From contig JBCCAA010000013.1 in assembly GCA_039815055.1 (NCBI GenBank), positions 1 to 50,036 of the forward strand: DNA of 50,036 nucleotides, written 5' to 3'. Origin of the DNA: UBA5336 sp039815055. Its GTDB lineage: Bacteria > Pseudomonadota > Alphaproteobacteria > Caulobacterales > Hyphomonadaceae. Shown one piece after another: positions 35,291-43,383 of this stretch. A model generated the notes under the pieces. It saw only the letters and a list, made by a program, of their open reading frames with translations, did no database searches and was not told the origin of the DNA. Position numbers and translations under genes: made by a program. How positions within the stretch are numbered: the stretch's first letter is position 1; each line of letters begins with the position of its first letter.

Positions 35291-36523
35291 ATGAGTAATA
35301 TGAGTGAAGTACTCAAAGCGTCCCGTCACACCATCGCGACGTTGAAAGACGTCCCAGCGGTCTTTCGCGCGGGCGGATTGGCGCTGCTGCGCGCCAAGAA
35401 GGGCAGCATCCTGATCGTTCTCACAGACGGCCGGAAAGTCCTGTTCGACCACGGCTTGCCGGGCCCGACAGCGGAAGTCGTCGTTCATGATTACGTTTTT
35501 GCCCGCCGGGCGCTGGCAGGCGGCGATGTCGGTTTCGCTGAATCATACATGGACGGCGAATGGTCCACACCAGATCTTACGGCGGTTCTGGAGTTCTTCT
35601 CCGAGAATTTCGACACGTCCGGCAAACTGTTCGTTGGTGGTTTCCTGGTGCGCATCGCCAATCGGTTCCGCGACCTGTTCAAACGCAACAGCCGGGCACA
35701 GGCCAAGCGCAACATTATGGCCCACTATGATCTGGGCAATGACTTCTACTCGGCCTGGCTAGACCCAAGCATGACTTACTCATCCGGCATGTTTACCTCT
35801 CCAAACACATCGCTGGAGCAGTCCCAGGCCGCAAAGTATGACAGCATCTGCGACCAGCTGAACACCGGTCCGGGATCACGTCTTTTGGAAATCGGATGCG
35901 GTTGGGGCGGGTTTGCAGAGCACGCTGCGAAGGAACGTGGCGCACATGTGACATGCCTTACCATTTCCGAAGCCCAGGCGGCGTTCGCTCGGGACAGAAT
36001 GGAAAAAGCTGGGCTGTCTGACCGGGTCGATATCCGCCTGGAAGACTATCGCGACCATGAAGGCGCCTATGACGGGGTGGCCTCGATTGAAATGTTCGAA
36101 GCGGTCGGGGAAGAGTACTGGCCGAGCTATTTCGACAAGATCCGCAGCGTGTTGAAGCCCGAAGGTCGCGCCGCCCTGCAGATCATCACGATCCAGGATG
36201 AGTTGTTCGACAAATACCGAAACCGCGTCGACTTTATCCAGCGATACATCTTCCCAGGTGGAATGCTGCCGAGTGAAGAGCGACTGAAAGAACAGGTTGC
36301 GGCCGTAAACCTTCGCTATGATGGATCGAAATATTTCGGTCAGGATTACGCTCAGACCCTGAAACTCTGGTCACAACGCTTCAATGACGCATGGCCCGAA
36401 ATCTCAAAGCAAGAGTTCGACGAACCTTTCCGACGCATGTGGAACTTCTACCTGTCCTATTGCGAGGCCGGATTTCGCAATGGGCGGATCAATGTCGGTC
36501 AGTTCCAACTCAGCAAGGCCTGA
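35291..36523 (+). CDS. cfa: Cyclopropane-fatty-acyl-phospholipid synthase family methyltransferase
   Basis: 410 residues. The N-terminal lipid-binding part (AESYMDGEWSTPDLTAVLEFF) is followed by NIMAHYDLGNDFYSAWLDPSMTYSSGMF and the SAM site LLEIGCGWGGFAEHAA (from residue 198). FIQRYIFPGGMLPSEERL is the CFA-synthase signature. It transfers a methyl group from SAM to the double bond of membrane-phospholipid acyl chains. In Rhodobacter, as I recall, sigma-E-controlled CFA-like enzymes take part in furan fatty acid synthesis, so the product may be a methylated acyl chain rather than cyclopropane. It is the last gene of the sigma-E operon, ending seven bases from the convergent (6-4) photolyase. 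Confidence 0.92.
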   Translation: MSNMSEVLKASRHTIATLKDVPAVFRAGGLALLRAKKGSILIVLTDGRKVLFDHGLPGPTAEVVVHDYVFARRALAGGDVGFAESYMDGEWSTPDLTAVLEFFSENFDTSGKLFVGGFLVRIANRFRDLFKRNSRAQAKRNIMAHYDLGNDFYSAWLDPSMTYSSGMFTSPNTSLEQSQAAKYDSICDQLNTGPGSRLLEIGCGWGGFAEHAAKERGAHVTCLTISEAQAAFARDRMEKAGLSDRVDIRLEDYRDHEGAYDGVASIEMFEAVGEEYWPSYFDKIRSVLKPEGRAALQIITIQDELFDKYRNRVDFIQRYIFPGGMLPSEERLKEQVAAVNLRYDGSKYFGQDYAQTLKLWSQRFNDAWPEISKQEFDEPFRRMWNFYLSYCEAGFRNGRINVGQFQLSKA

Positions 36524-36529
36524 GCGCCC

Positions 36530-38068
36530 CTAGATTCGTTCAACCGCGCCGATGTAATCCAGGAAAGACGCGGCCTGCTCCCGCATTTGCGAGAGTTCGT
36601 CCACGTCGCGCTTGTCCAGGTTCTTGTAGGACAGCCCCATGCGGGGATTACCGCGAAGTGTGTCTTCATTGCGGGCCAGGAAGTCCCAGTAGAGATAATT
36701 GAACGGACACGCATTGTCGCCGGTACGCGCTTTGGGATCATAGGCGCAGCCACTGCAGTAGTCCGACATCTTGTTGATGTAGTTGGCGCTGGCCGCATAC
36801 GGCTTGGAGGCCATGATACCGCCATCGGCATAGATCGCCATTCCATGTGTGTTGGGCAGCTCAACCCATTCATAGGCGTCGGCATAGACGATCAGATACC
36901 ACTCATTGACCTCATCGGGATTTAGCCCCGCAAGCAATGCGAAATTACCTGTAACCATGAGCCGCTGAATGTGGTGGCTGTACGCGTATTTCCGCGTTTG
37001 CTCGATCGCCTCACCCATGCACCGCATGTCCGTTTCGCCGCTCCAGTAGAAGTCAGGCAACACACGGTTCGCCGATAGGGCATTGGTGTCCTTGTAGGCG
37101 GGCATCATTAGCCAGTAGAGCCCGCGCACATATTCGCGCCAGCCTATGATCTGGCGGATAAACCCTTCGACCGCATTCAAAGGTGCACGGTCGTTTTTAT
37201 ACGCTGCTTCCGCTCGCTTGCAGACCTCTAGAGGATCCAGCAATCCGCAATTGATCTGCGCGCTTAACAAGGAGTGCCACAGGAACGCCTCGCCCTTGGC
37301 CATGGCGTCCTGATAATCGCCAAATCCGGGCAGAATCTCCTTTATGAAATGGTCGAGCGCGGTATTAGCGTCCGCTCGTGAAACGCCCATATCGAAGTTT
37401 TCCAGCGACCCGAAATGATCGGAAAACCGCTGTTCAATGAGGGCAATGACGTCTTTAGAGATGTCATCGGGCGTGAAAAACCGTCTCTGGGGCGTCGGTT
37501 TTGATTTCGGAAGCGCCTTTCTATTAGCCTGATCATAGTTCCACTCCCCGCCTTCGGGGCCATCGCCATCCATGAGCAGGCCGGTTTTGCGGCGCATATC
37601 ACGATAGAAATACTCCATACGGAGCTGTTTGCGTCCATCGGCCCAGCCGGAGAACTCATCCAGAGTTGCGATGAACCGTTCATCGTCTCTGAGGTCTACC
37701 CTCACACCTAGCAGATCGCTCCAGGCCTCCATATCCGTATAGAGGCGCCACTCGCCGGGTTTTGTAACGACGACTTCGTCAAAGTTCCCGCCTTCGATCG
37801 CGGCTGCCACTTCACCACGCAGGCTGCCCTGATTGTTGAGATCATCAAGCTTGACGTAGCGGACAGAGACTCCCTTCTCGCGCAGCTCTTCAGCAAAGTG
37901 GCGCATGGCCGAGAACAAAAACGCAATCTTGCGCTTGTGGTGGCGAACATAAGTCGCCTCTTCCAAAACCTCGGCTATCAGCACCACATCGGTTTCCCGA
38001 TCCATGTCTGACAGAGACGACAAATCCTGCGACAGCTGGTCGCCGAGTACAAGTCTCAAGGCAGGCAA
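36530..38068 (-). CDS. phrB: Iron-sulfur (6-4) photolyase / bacterial cryptochrome (FeS-BCP, PhrB type)
   Basis: 512 residues. It starts with LRLVLGDQLSQD, has HHKRKIAFLFSAMRHFAEELR, and carries the four [4Fe-4S] cysteines at C350, C438, C441 and C454, the same numbers I recall for Agrobacterium PhrB. That agreement supports the TTG start at 38068 (TTG CCT GCC TTG). Other signatures: IIGWREYVRGLYWL, YAYSHHIQRLMVTGNFALL, MASKPYAASANYINKMSDYC. It should repair (6-4) photoproducts using FAD and light. It is the third gene of the ChrR-like operon, three bases after the DUF6134-like gene, with no ribosome site of its own. Confidence 0.95.
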   Translation of the reverse strand: MPALRLVLGDQLSQDLSSLSDMDRETDVVLIAEVLEEATYVRHHKRKIAFLFSAMRHFAEELREKGVSVRYVKLDDLNNQGSLRGEVAAAIEGGNFDEVVVTKPGEWRLYTDMEAWSDLLGVRVDLRDDERFIATLDEFSGWADGRKQLRMEYFYRDMRRKTGLLMDGDGPEGGEWNYDQANRKALPKSKPTPQRRFFTPDDISKDVIALIEQRFSDHFGSLENFDMGVSRADANTALDHFIKEILPGFGDYQDAMAKGEAFLWHSLLSAQINCGLLDPLEVCKRAEAAYKNDRAPLNAVEGFIRQIIGWREYVRGLYWLMMPAYKDTNALSANRVLPDFYWSGETDMRCMGEAIEQTRKYAYSHHIQRLMVTGNFALLAGLNPDEVNEWYLIVYADAYEWVELPNTHGMAIYADGGIMASKPYAASANYINKMSDYCSGCAYDPKARTGDNACPFNYLYWDFLARNEDTLRGNPRMGLSYKNLDKRDVDELSQMREQAASFLDYIGAVERI

Positions 38069-38071
38069 CGA

Positions 38072-38758
38072 CTAGTACAGGCTGTTCAGCACGTATTCGA
38101 TGGCTTGACCGCGTGCCTCAAACGACAATTTCAACCAACGCCCGGAATCATCATACCAAAGCGACACGTCGATATCGCTGTCCATGAGGAACTTGTTGGC
38201 CTCGACAGTTTCACCGTCAACCGTGATGGTTTCACGTCCCTGAGGCAGCACCGCCACATCCAGGATCTCGCCATTCTCAGATGACAAGAGCTGCTCAACT
38301 TTAGTCTGGCCAACGTTCCAATGGCTTGCCGGCAGAATGCCAAGGTCGAGCGAACCGGAAAATCCGTCGCCATCAATCACTAACTGACCGGACTCCGAAA
38401 CGGCGGTGACGGACTCCTTTGACCCATCGTCATTTACATCTCCAGACAGGGCGATCAGTTGACCATCACGCCACCGCTCTTCTGTCTCCAACCGGTAGCG
38501 AAACAGCGTGATCGGGCCGAGCCCGGCGCGCAGGCGTACTTCGGTCTCAACCAGCAGGTCGCCATTTTCTGCCTCATCGAATCGAACCTCATGGCGTCCG
38601 AACTCGTTCCCCTGACGCAGGACATCGAATGAAATTACGTCGCCGGCCTGGGGCGCCCATTGGGTTAAGCCCGGCTCCGTATCTGAGATGTCTGCATAGG
38701 ACTGTGTGGCCGCCATCACCATCGCGCATGCGGTCAAGACTGTGGTCCGCCAGATCAT
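38072..38758 (-). CDS. Secreted/periplasmic DUF6134-like (DUF3108-like) protein
   Basis: 228 residues from an ATG 5 bases after GGAGG and overlapping the ChrR-like stop (ATGA). A signal peptide covers about 1-22 (VLTACAMVMAATQSYA). The mature part is a beta-rich sequence (GDVISFDVLRQGNEFGRHEVRFDE, LFRYRLETEERWRDGQLIAL, DIDVSLWYDDSGRWLKLSFEARGQAIEYVL) resembling the DUF3108/DUF6134 group, where the C-terminal W-Y-D/N-D-S-G-R-L motif is typical. The function is unknown. Its place between a ChrR-like regulator and a photolyase suggests an envelope role in photo-oxidative stress. Family naming is tentative. Confidence 0.75.
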   Translation of the reverse strand: MIWRTTVLTACAMVMAATQSYADISDTEPGLTQWAPQAGDVISFDVLRQGNEFGRHEVRFDEAENGDLLVETEVRLRAGLGPITLFRYRLETEERWRDGQLIALSGDVNDDGSKESVTAVSESGQLVIDGDGFSGSLDLGILPASHWNVGQTKVEQLLSSENGEILDVAVLPQGRETITVDGETVEANKFLMDSDIDVSLWYDDSGRWLKLSFEARGQAIEYVLNSLY

Positions 38759-39300
38759 GTGAACCTCCAAAATGGTTTTTTATCTTGGGCGACAAAGCAA
38801 ATACAGCGCTCCGTGCCATGAGCTGCGGGCTGGTGACGATCTCCGGGCACGCCCAGTGCAAGGTCGCCGCGTTCATAGACAATGCCGTTCACGTCCAACG
38901 CCCCTTCCAGCACAACCGTAGCCTCCAGCGCGGAATGACCATGAGCAGGGGTCTTCTGATCTGGTCCCAGCTGCATGAAATGCGTGTTGGCAACACCGGT
39001 TCTCGCGACCCCAACACCACCAAAACTGCTACGCCAATTCAGTGTTTCGAAATCAGTGCTTAGAATTTCGTCTACGTTTAGGTGAGTTGCCGGCATTCGC
39101 GGGCGGCGGCGGGTGGTTGTCATGGCGGTTCTTGGCTCAAGCTCAAACAAGGCGCCACCAATCACATTCCATTCCATGGCGCAGCGGTAGCCATCCACAT
39201 TCATCGCAACGTGGATATCTGCAGCAAGATCAAGCCCAGGGCTTAAAGAGCCACAGGCCTTGTCCATCATGAAAGCTGTGTAGGACTCCGAACTAGACAA
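38755..39300 (-). CDS. ChrR-like cupin protein, anti-sigma zinc site degenerate
   Basis: 181 residues from a TTG start. The N-terminal 55 residues (YTAFMMDKACGSLSPGLDL, then ADIH, then GGALFE) align by eye with the anti-sigma domain of Rhodobacter ChrR. His30 is kept, but the two zinc cysteines of the H-x3-C-x2-C motif are replaced by Asn34 and Gly37. The C-terminal cupin domain keeps all metal ligands expected for ChrR (H120, H122, E126, H156) in TPAHGHSALEATVVLEG and GDRHQP. In ChrR these hold sigma-E until singlet oxygen acts. No sigma gene is adjacent. It heads a three-gene operon behind a TGATCC-type promoter. A stand-alone cupin sensor is the main alternative. Confidence 0.8.
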   Translation of the reverse strand: MSSSESYTAFMMDKACGSLSPGLDLAADIHVAMNVDGYRCAMEWNVIGGALFELEPRTAMTTTRRRPRMPATHLNVDEILSTDFETLNWRSSFGGVGVARTGVANTHFMQLGPDQKTPAHGHSALEATVVLEGALDVNGIVYERGDLALGVPGDRHQPAAHGTERCICFVAQDKKPFWRFT

Positions 39301-39335
39301 ATGCGTTGCTCTTCAGTGACTTCGTATACATCTGT

Positions 39336-39363
39336 GATACGCAGACACTAGGCCGATGGATCA
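39336..39363 (-). promoter_or_regulatory. Sigma-E/ChrR-type (ECF11) promoter of the ChrR-like / (6-4) photolyase operon
   Basis: On the minus strand TGATCC (39363-39358) is followed after 16 bases by CGTATC (39341-39336), about 36 bases before the TTG start. Motif and spacing equal those at 31669-31696. The -35 is embedded in an inverted repeat (CCGAT-GGATC-ATCGG, 39353-39367), which could be a second operator. Confidence 0.72.
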
Positions 39364-39444
39364 TCGGTGATGCAGCCCGTGCTGCGGCTTGTTATGCCGG
39401 CCGGGGGGCACTAGCCTGAAAGTAGCATTCCAAGAGGCTCAGAC

Positions 39445-40449
39445 ATGACCATTCATCGCTCTGTTATTGATGCGATCGGCAACACCCCGCTCATTCGGCT
39501 GAACCGGGCATCAGACGAAACGGGCTGCGAAATCCTTGGAAAGGCGGAGTTTTTAAACCCTGGCCAATCAGTCAAGGATCGCGCCGCCCTTGGCATTGTG
39601 CGCGACGCTGAAGCACGCGGTGCGTTAAAGCCCGGCGGAACAATTGTAGAAGGCACGGCGGGCAATACCGGTATCGGACTGGCGCTCGTTGGAAATGCTC
39701 TGGGTTATAAGACCGTCATCGTTTTTCCGCGCACCCAAAGCCAGGAGAAAAAGGACGCCATCCGCATCCTCGGCGCCGAACTTATTGAAGTAGACGCGGT
39801 GCCTTACGCCAACCCCAATCACTATGCGCGCTATTCCGGCAGATTGGCCGAAGAGCTCAATGAGAGCGAACCAAACGGCGCCATTTGGGCCAATCAGTTC
39901 GACAATACAGCCAACATGCGCGCCCATTCGGAGTCCACAGGTCCGGAAATTTTTGATCAAACAGGGGGTAACGTAGATGGGTTTATCTGCGCGGTCGGGT
40001 CTGGTGGAACGCTGGCAGGCGTGGCTGAAGCGCTACGCGCGCGAAAGCCGGACGTGAAGATCGGCATCGCAGACCCAGGTGGCGCGTCCCTCTATAACTA
40101 CTATGCCCACGGAGAACTTAAATCTGAAGGCACATCGATCACCGAAGGCATTGGCCAGAGCCGGATCACGGCCAATCTGGAAGGTCTTGACGTTGATCAC
40201 GCTTTCCGATGCCACGACGAAACCGCGCTGAAAGTCTTGTTCGACCTGGTCACCGAAGAGGGCCTCTGCCTCGGCGGGTCTGCGGGCATCAACATAGCCG
40301 GCGCGATCTCCATGGCCAAGGAATTGGGGCCCGGCCACACCATCGTGACCATCCTCTGTGACTATGGCAATCGCTACCAGTCTAAGTTGTTCAATCCCGT
40401 CTTCCTGAAGGAGAAAGGCCTACCGACACCGCCCTGGATGGATCGCTAG
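39445..40449 (+). CDS. cysK: Cysteine synthase A (O-acetylserine sulfhydrylase)
   Basis: 334 residues. The PLP lysine is Lys44 in NPGQSVKDRAALG, the substrate loop is EGTAGNTGIGLAL (69-81), and the phosphate-binding GSGGTLAGVAEAL follows. The C-terminus has GSAGINIAGA and VTILCDYGNRYQSKLFNP. It makes cysteine from O-acetylserine and sulfide in the cytoplasm. An AGAGG site lies about 7 bases before the ATG. It is the first gene of an operon with sseA (4 bases away) and metC, indicating coordinated sulfur amino acid metabolism. Confidence 0.95.
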   Translation: MTIHRSVIDAIGNTPLIRLNRASDETGCEILGKAEFLNPGQSVKDRAALGIVRDAEARGALKPGGTIVEGTAGNTGIGLALVGNALGYKTVIVFPRTQSQEKKDAIRILGAELIEVDAVPYANPNHYARYSGRLAEELNESEPNGAIWANQFDNTANMRAHSESTGPEIFDQTGGNVDGFICAVGSGGTLAGVAEALRARKPDVKIGIADPGGASLYNYYAHGELKSEGTSITEGIGQSRITANLEGLDVDHAFRCHDETALKVLFDLVTEEGLCLGGSAGINIAGAISMAKELGPGHTIVTILCDYGNRYQSKLFNPVFLKEKGLPTPPWMDR

Positions 40450-40452
40450 ACC

Positions 40453-41304
40453 ATGGGTTTTTCCCGGTCCGACCCAATGGTTGCCGCTGACTGGTTGGTC
40501 GAAAACCTATCTTCGCCTGACCTCCTTACAGTCGATGCGAGCTGGTATCTGGGGGGCTCCAAGAACGCTGGACAAGCCCGCTGTGACTATGAAGCCGCCC
40601 ATATTCCGAGCGCGGTCTTCTTTGATATAGACGATGTTGCCGACCACGCCTCCGCACTGCCTCACATGTTGCCGGATGCCGAGACTTTCGCCTCGAAAGC
40701 TGGTGGACTGGGGATCGCAGACACGTCTCGGTTGGTCATCTATGATAAAAACTCTTATGCCGCCTCAGCCCGCGCATGGTGGATGTTTCGTGCCATGGGG
40801 TTTGAGAACGTCAGAGTGCTGGACGGCGGCTGGAACGCCTGGATCGAAGCCGGTGGCGAAGCGAGCGATGCGCCGACCGCTGTGATAGAACAGCCCTTCA
40901 ACGCCCAGAAGCGTGAAAACCTCGTCAAATCACTGGAGCAGATGGCGTCCATCGTGGCGCAGGGCAGCCACATCATTTTCGATGCTCGACCATCGGGCCG
41001 ATTTAGCGGAGAGTCCCCCGAACCACGCGCCGATCTCAAATCAGGGCACATGCCCGGCGCACGAAACGTCCCTGCAGGTCAGGTGCGCGCGCCGGACGGT
41101 AAGCTCAAGTCCGCAGAAGACCTCGACAGTCTTTTCGGTGATACCAGCGGTCCCATTGTGACCAGTTGTGGATCGGGCGTAACAGCGGCCGTCCTGGCCC
41201 TCGCTTTGGCCCGACTAGGCCGGGACGATGTCGCCGTCTATGATGGATCATGGACCGAATGGGGCGCGGGCGACCACCCCATCGAGACCGTGCGAGGCGT
41301 ATGA
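40453..41304 (+). CDS. sseA: 3-mercaptopyruvate sulfurtransferase
   Basis: 283 residues, two rhodanese domains. The first has LLTVDASWYLGG, AHIPSAVFFDIDDVAD and RVLDGGWNAWIEAGGEA. The second carries the catalytic Cys239 in SCGSGVTAAVLAL; the CG-S/T-G-V-T-A loop distinguishes mercaptopyruvate sulfurtransferase from thiosulfate sulfurtransferase (CRKG). It transfers sulfur from 3-mercaptopyruvate to thiols or cyanide. It overlaps metC by ATGA and follows cysK closely, so all three genes are likely one transcript. Confidence 0.95.
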   Translation: MGFSRSDPMVAADWLVENLSSPDLLTVDASWYLGGSKNAGQARCDYEAAHIPSAVFFDIDDVADHASALPHMLPDAETFASKAGGLGIADTSRLVIYDKNSYAASARAWWMFRAMGFENVRVLDGGWNAWIEAGGEASDAPTAVIEQPFNAQKRENLVKSLEQMASIVAQGSHIIFDARPSGRFSGESPEPRADLKSGHMPGARNVPAGQVRAPDGKLKSAEDLDSLFGDTSGPIVTSCGSGVTAAVLALALARLGRDDVAVYDGSWTEWGAGDHPIETVRGV

Positions 41305-42449
41305 CGAAACTTCCCACACGGCTTGGCCATATACGTGGTGACCGTCAAACCTCTGAGACGGTGAACCCACCGATTGAGCGGGCCTCCACTGTGCTGTTTG
41401 ACTGCCCGGACGCACTCTACAATCAAAAACCGGCATATGGGCGGATGGGACTTGCGGTCCACCGAGAGTTGGAGGCCGGGCTAGCCGACCTGGAAGCGGC
41501 TGAACATGTGAGGCTCACATGCAACGGGTTAAGTGCTTGCACGCTTGCGATCGGCGCACTTGTGACGGCAGGCGATCATATCCTCTTCAGCGACAGTCTC
41601 TATGGTCCAACGCGGCGTTATTGCGAGCGCAGATTGCAGGCCATGGGGGTAACGGCGTCGCCGTTCGATCCGCGGATCGGGGCGGCAATTGACGATCTGA
41701 TCACCGGGACAACGAAGCTGATTGTGATGGAGTCTCCGGGATCTCTCACCTTCGAGGTCCATGACACACCGGCGATTGTGGCGGTCGCGAAAGCGCGAGA
41801 CGTTCTCACCGTACTCGACAACACCTGGGGGGCGGGCATCCACCACAAGCCGCTCGACCTTGGTGTAGATGTCTCAACACAAGCATTGACGAAATACGTT
41901 GTCGGCCACGCCGATGCGTTTGGCGGCGCTGTCATGACCCGCGACGGCCAAATCGCGGCTCAAATCTCAGCTTGCGCCGATGATTGGGGCATTGCCCTTG
42001 GGCCGGAGGAAGCTTACGCCGCGCTTCGCGGGCTTCGAACGCTGGATGTGCGCCTCCAGCGCCACGAAGCCAACGGATATGAGGTTGCCGCCTGGCTTGC
42101 CCGCCATCCGAATGTCAAAGCCGTCCTTCACCCCGGGCGCGAAGACCACCCAGATCATGCCCTGTGGAAGCGGGATTTTGCCGGGGCGAATGGCCTGTTT
42201 GGCGTTGTGTTGCGCCCGCAAACGGAAGACGCGATCAAGCGCATGCTTGGCGCCTTGAATCTCATCAAGATGGGGTTTTCGTGGGGTGGGTATGAGACGT
42301 TACTCATCCCCTGTGACCAGCAACTGAAGCGCGTCGCCAGCCCGGCACCTGCCAGCCCCCTGCTACGTATCCATGTTGGCCTGGAAGCCCCTACCGATCT
42401 CATCGCGGATCTGGACCAGGCTTTCAGCCATCTCCAACCAGCTACATGA
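41301..42449 (+). CDS. metC: Cystathionine beta-lyase
   Basis: 382 residues from the ATG overlapping the sseA stop. It is a PLP enzyme of the Cys/Met metabolism family: PPIERASTVLFD near the start, YGRMGLAVHRELE, FSDSLYGPTRRYC, VLDNTWGAGIHHKPLDLGVD (Asp173), and the PLP lysine Lys198 in STQALTKYVVGHADAFGGAV. LNLIKMGFSWGGYETLLIP is typical of beta-lyases, which convert cystathionine to homocysteine, pyruvate and ammonia for methionine synthesis. Its 3' end overlaps the convergent tadC by eight bases. Confidence 0.93.
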   Translation: MTKLPTRLGHIRGDRQTSETVNPPIERASTVLFDCPDALYNQKPAYGRMGLAVHRELEAGLADLEAAEHVRLTCNGLSACTLAIGALVTAGDHILFSDSLYGPTRRYCERRLQAMGVTASPFDPRIGAAIDDLITGTTKLIVMESPGSLTFEVHDTPAIVAVAKARDVLTVLDNTWGAGIHHKPLDLGVDVSTQALTKYVVGHADAFGGAVMTRDGQIAAQISACADDWGIALGPEEAYAALRGLRTLDVRLQRHEANGYEVAAWLARHPNVKAVLHPGREDHPDHALWKRDFAGANGLFGVVLRPQTEDAIKRMLGALNLIKMGFSWGGYETLLIPCDQQLKRVASPAPASPLLRIHVGLEAPTDLIADLDQAFSHLQPAT

Positions 42450-43380
42450 AGCTCTGAAACCGGATCACAGCCGGCATGATGAGCACACCGAGCAGCACGG
42501 GAAATACAAACAGGATCAGCGGCACAGTCATTTTGGCGGGCAACGCCATCGCCTTTTCTTCAGCAATCAAGATGCGGCGCTGGCGCATATCTTTCGAAAA
42601 GATGCGCAACGTATCACCAAGACTCGTGCCCATTTCCTCAGACTGTCGCAACATGGTGGCCAGGGACGAGGCCTCTTCCAAACCCACCCGGTCTGCAAAA
42701 GCACGCCATGCATCCCGGCGCGTCCGCCCGGCCCTCATCTCCAGTGAAAGCGTCCTGAGATTAAGCGACAGATCGACATGCCGACGCTCCAACTCCTCAC
42801 AGACTCGCAGAACTGCTGCATCAAGGCTTAACCCGGCTTCGACACAGGCAACCAGCAGGTCCATCATATCGGGGAAGCCTTCAGAGCACTGGCGCTCCAC
42901 CTTGCTAATCCGTTTGTCGAGATAAATGCCCGGTAGCATCAGCCCAAGCGCGGCAGCCGTAACCGCAAGCAAAACAGGGAAATGGCCCGGCAAGCCATAG
43001 TCATCGAGCAACGGCATGGCCAGCCAAACCGCCGCTTGGAAAACAATCAGCGACACAAGACGCGATACGTAGAAGATCGCAACGCCATGTTGGTGAATGA
43101 TCCCGGCCCGGATGAGTTTGAAACGGATTTCGCCCACTTCCTCGTCGTCCATGGGTTTGGCGCGGTCAAACCACTTGGCGATCAGCGCAATGATACCTGG
43201 CCCTTCTCTGCGCGCCGGCAGCTCGGCCAAAAACGGGGTGTTCATTGTGCCCGTCAGCCGCGCAACAAGCTTTTCCTGCAAGCCCGAGGCCTGCATCACG
43301 GCCCACAATCCCGGAACTGCCATCAGCAGTGCGGCGGCGAAAAGAAGGCCGGGAACGGCGGGATGAAGATCAGCCAGCAC
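42442..43380 (-). CDS. tadC: Tad pilus inner-membrane platform protein TadC
   Basis: 312 residues of the type II secretion F-domain family. Transmembrane segments are near the N-terminus (LLFAAALLMAVPGLWAVM), in the middle (FPVLLAVTAAALGLMLPGIYL) and at the C-terminus (LILFVFPVLLGVLIMPAVI). The cytoplasmic domain has EGFPDMMDLLVACVEAGLSLDAAVLRV and LATMLRQSEEMGTSLGDTLRIFS, characteristic of TadC. It pairs with TadB to form the Flp-pilus assembly platform. It is the last gene of the cluster, four bases after tadB. Confidence 0.94.
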   Translation of the reverse strand: MLADLHPAVPGLLFAAALLMAVPGLWAVMQASGLQEKLVARLTGTMNTPFLAELPARREGPGIIALIAKWFDRAKPMDDEEVGEIRFKLIRAGIIHQHGVAIFYVSRLVSLIVFQAAVWLAMPLLDDYGLPGHFPVLLAVTAAALGLMLPGIYLDKRISKVERQCSEGFPDMMDLLVACVEAGLSLDAAVLRVCEELERRHVDLSLNLRTLSLEMRAGRTRRDAWRAFADRVGLEEASSLATMLRQSEEMGTSLGDTLRIFSKDMRQRRILIAEEKAMALPAKMTVPLILFVFPVLLGVLIMPAVIRFQSFM

Positions 43381-43383
43381 GGA

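Noticed and set aside
39323..39328. CGTATA on the plus strand as a -10 for a second sigma-E promoter toward cysK
   Set aside because: No TGATCC occurs 16 bases upstream, and it is 116 bases from cysK.
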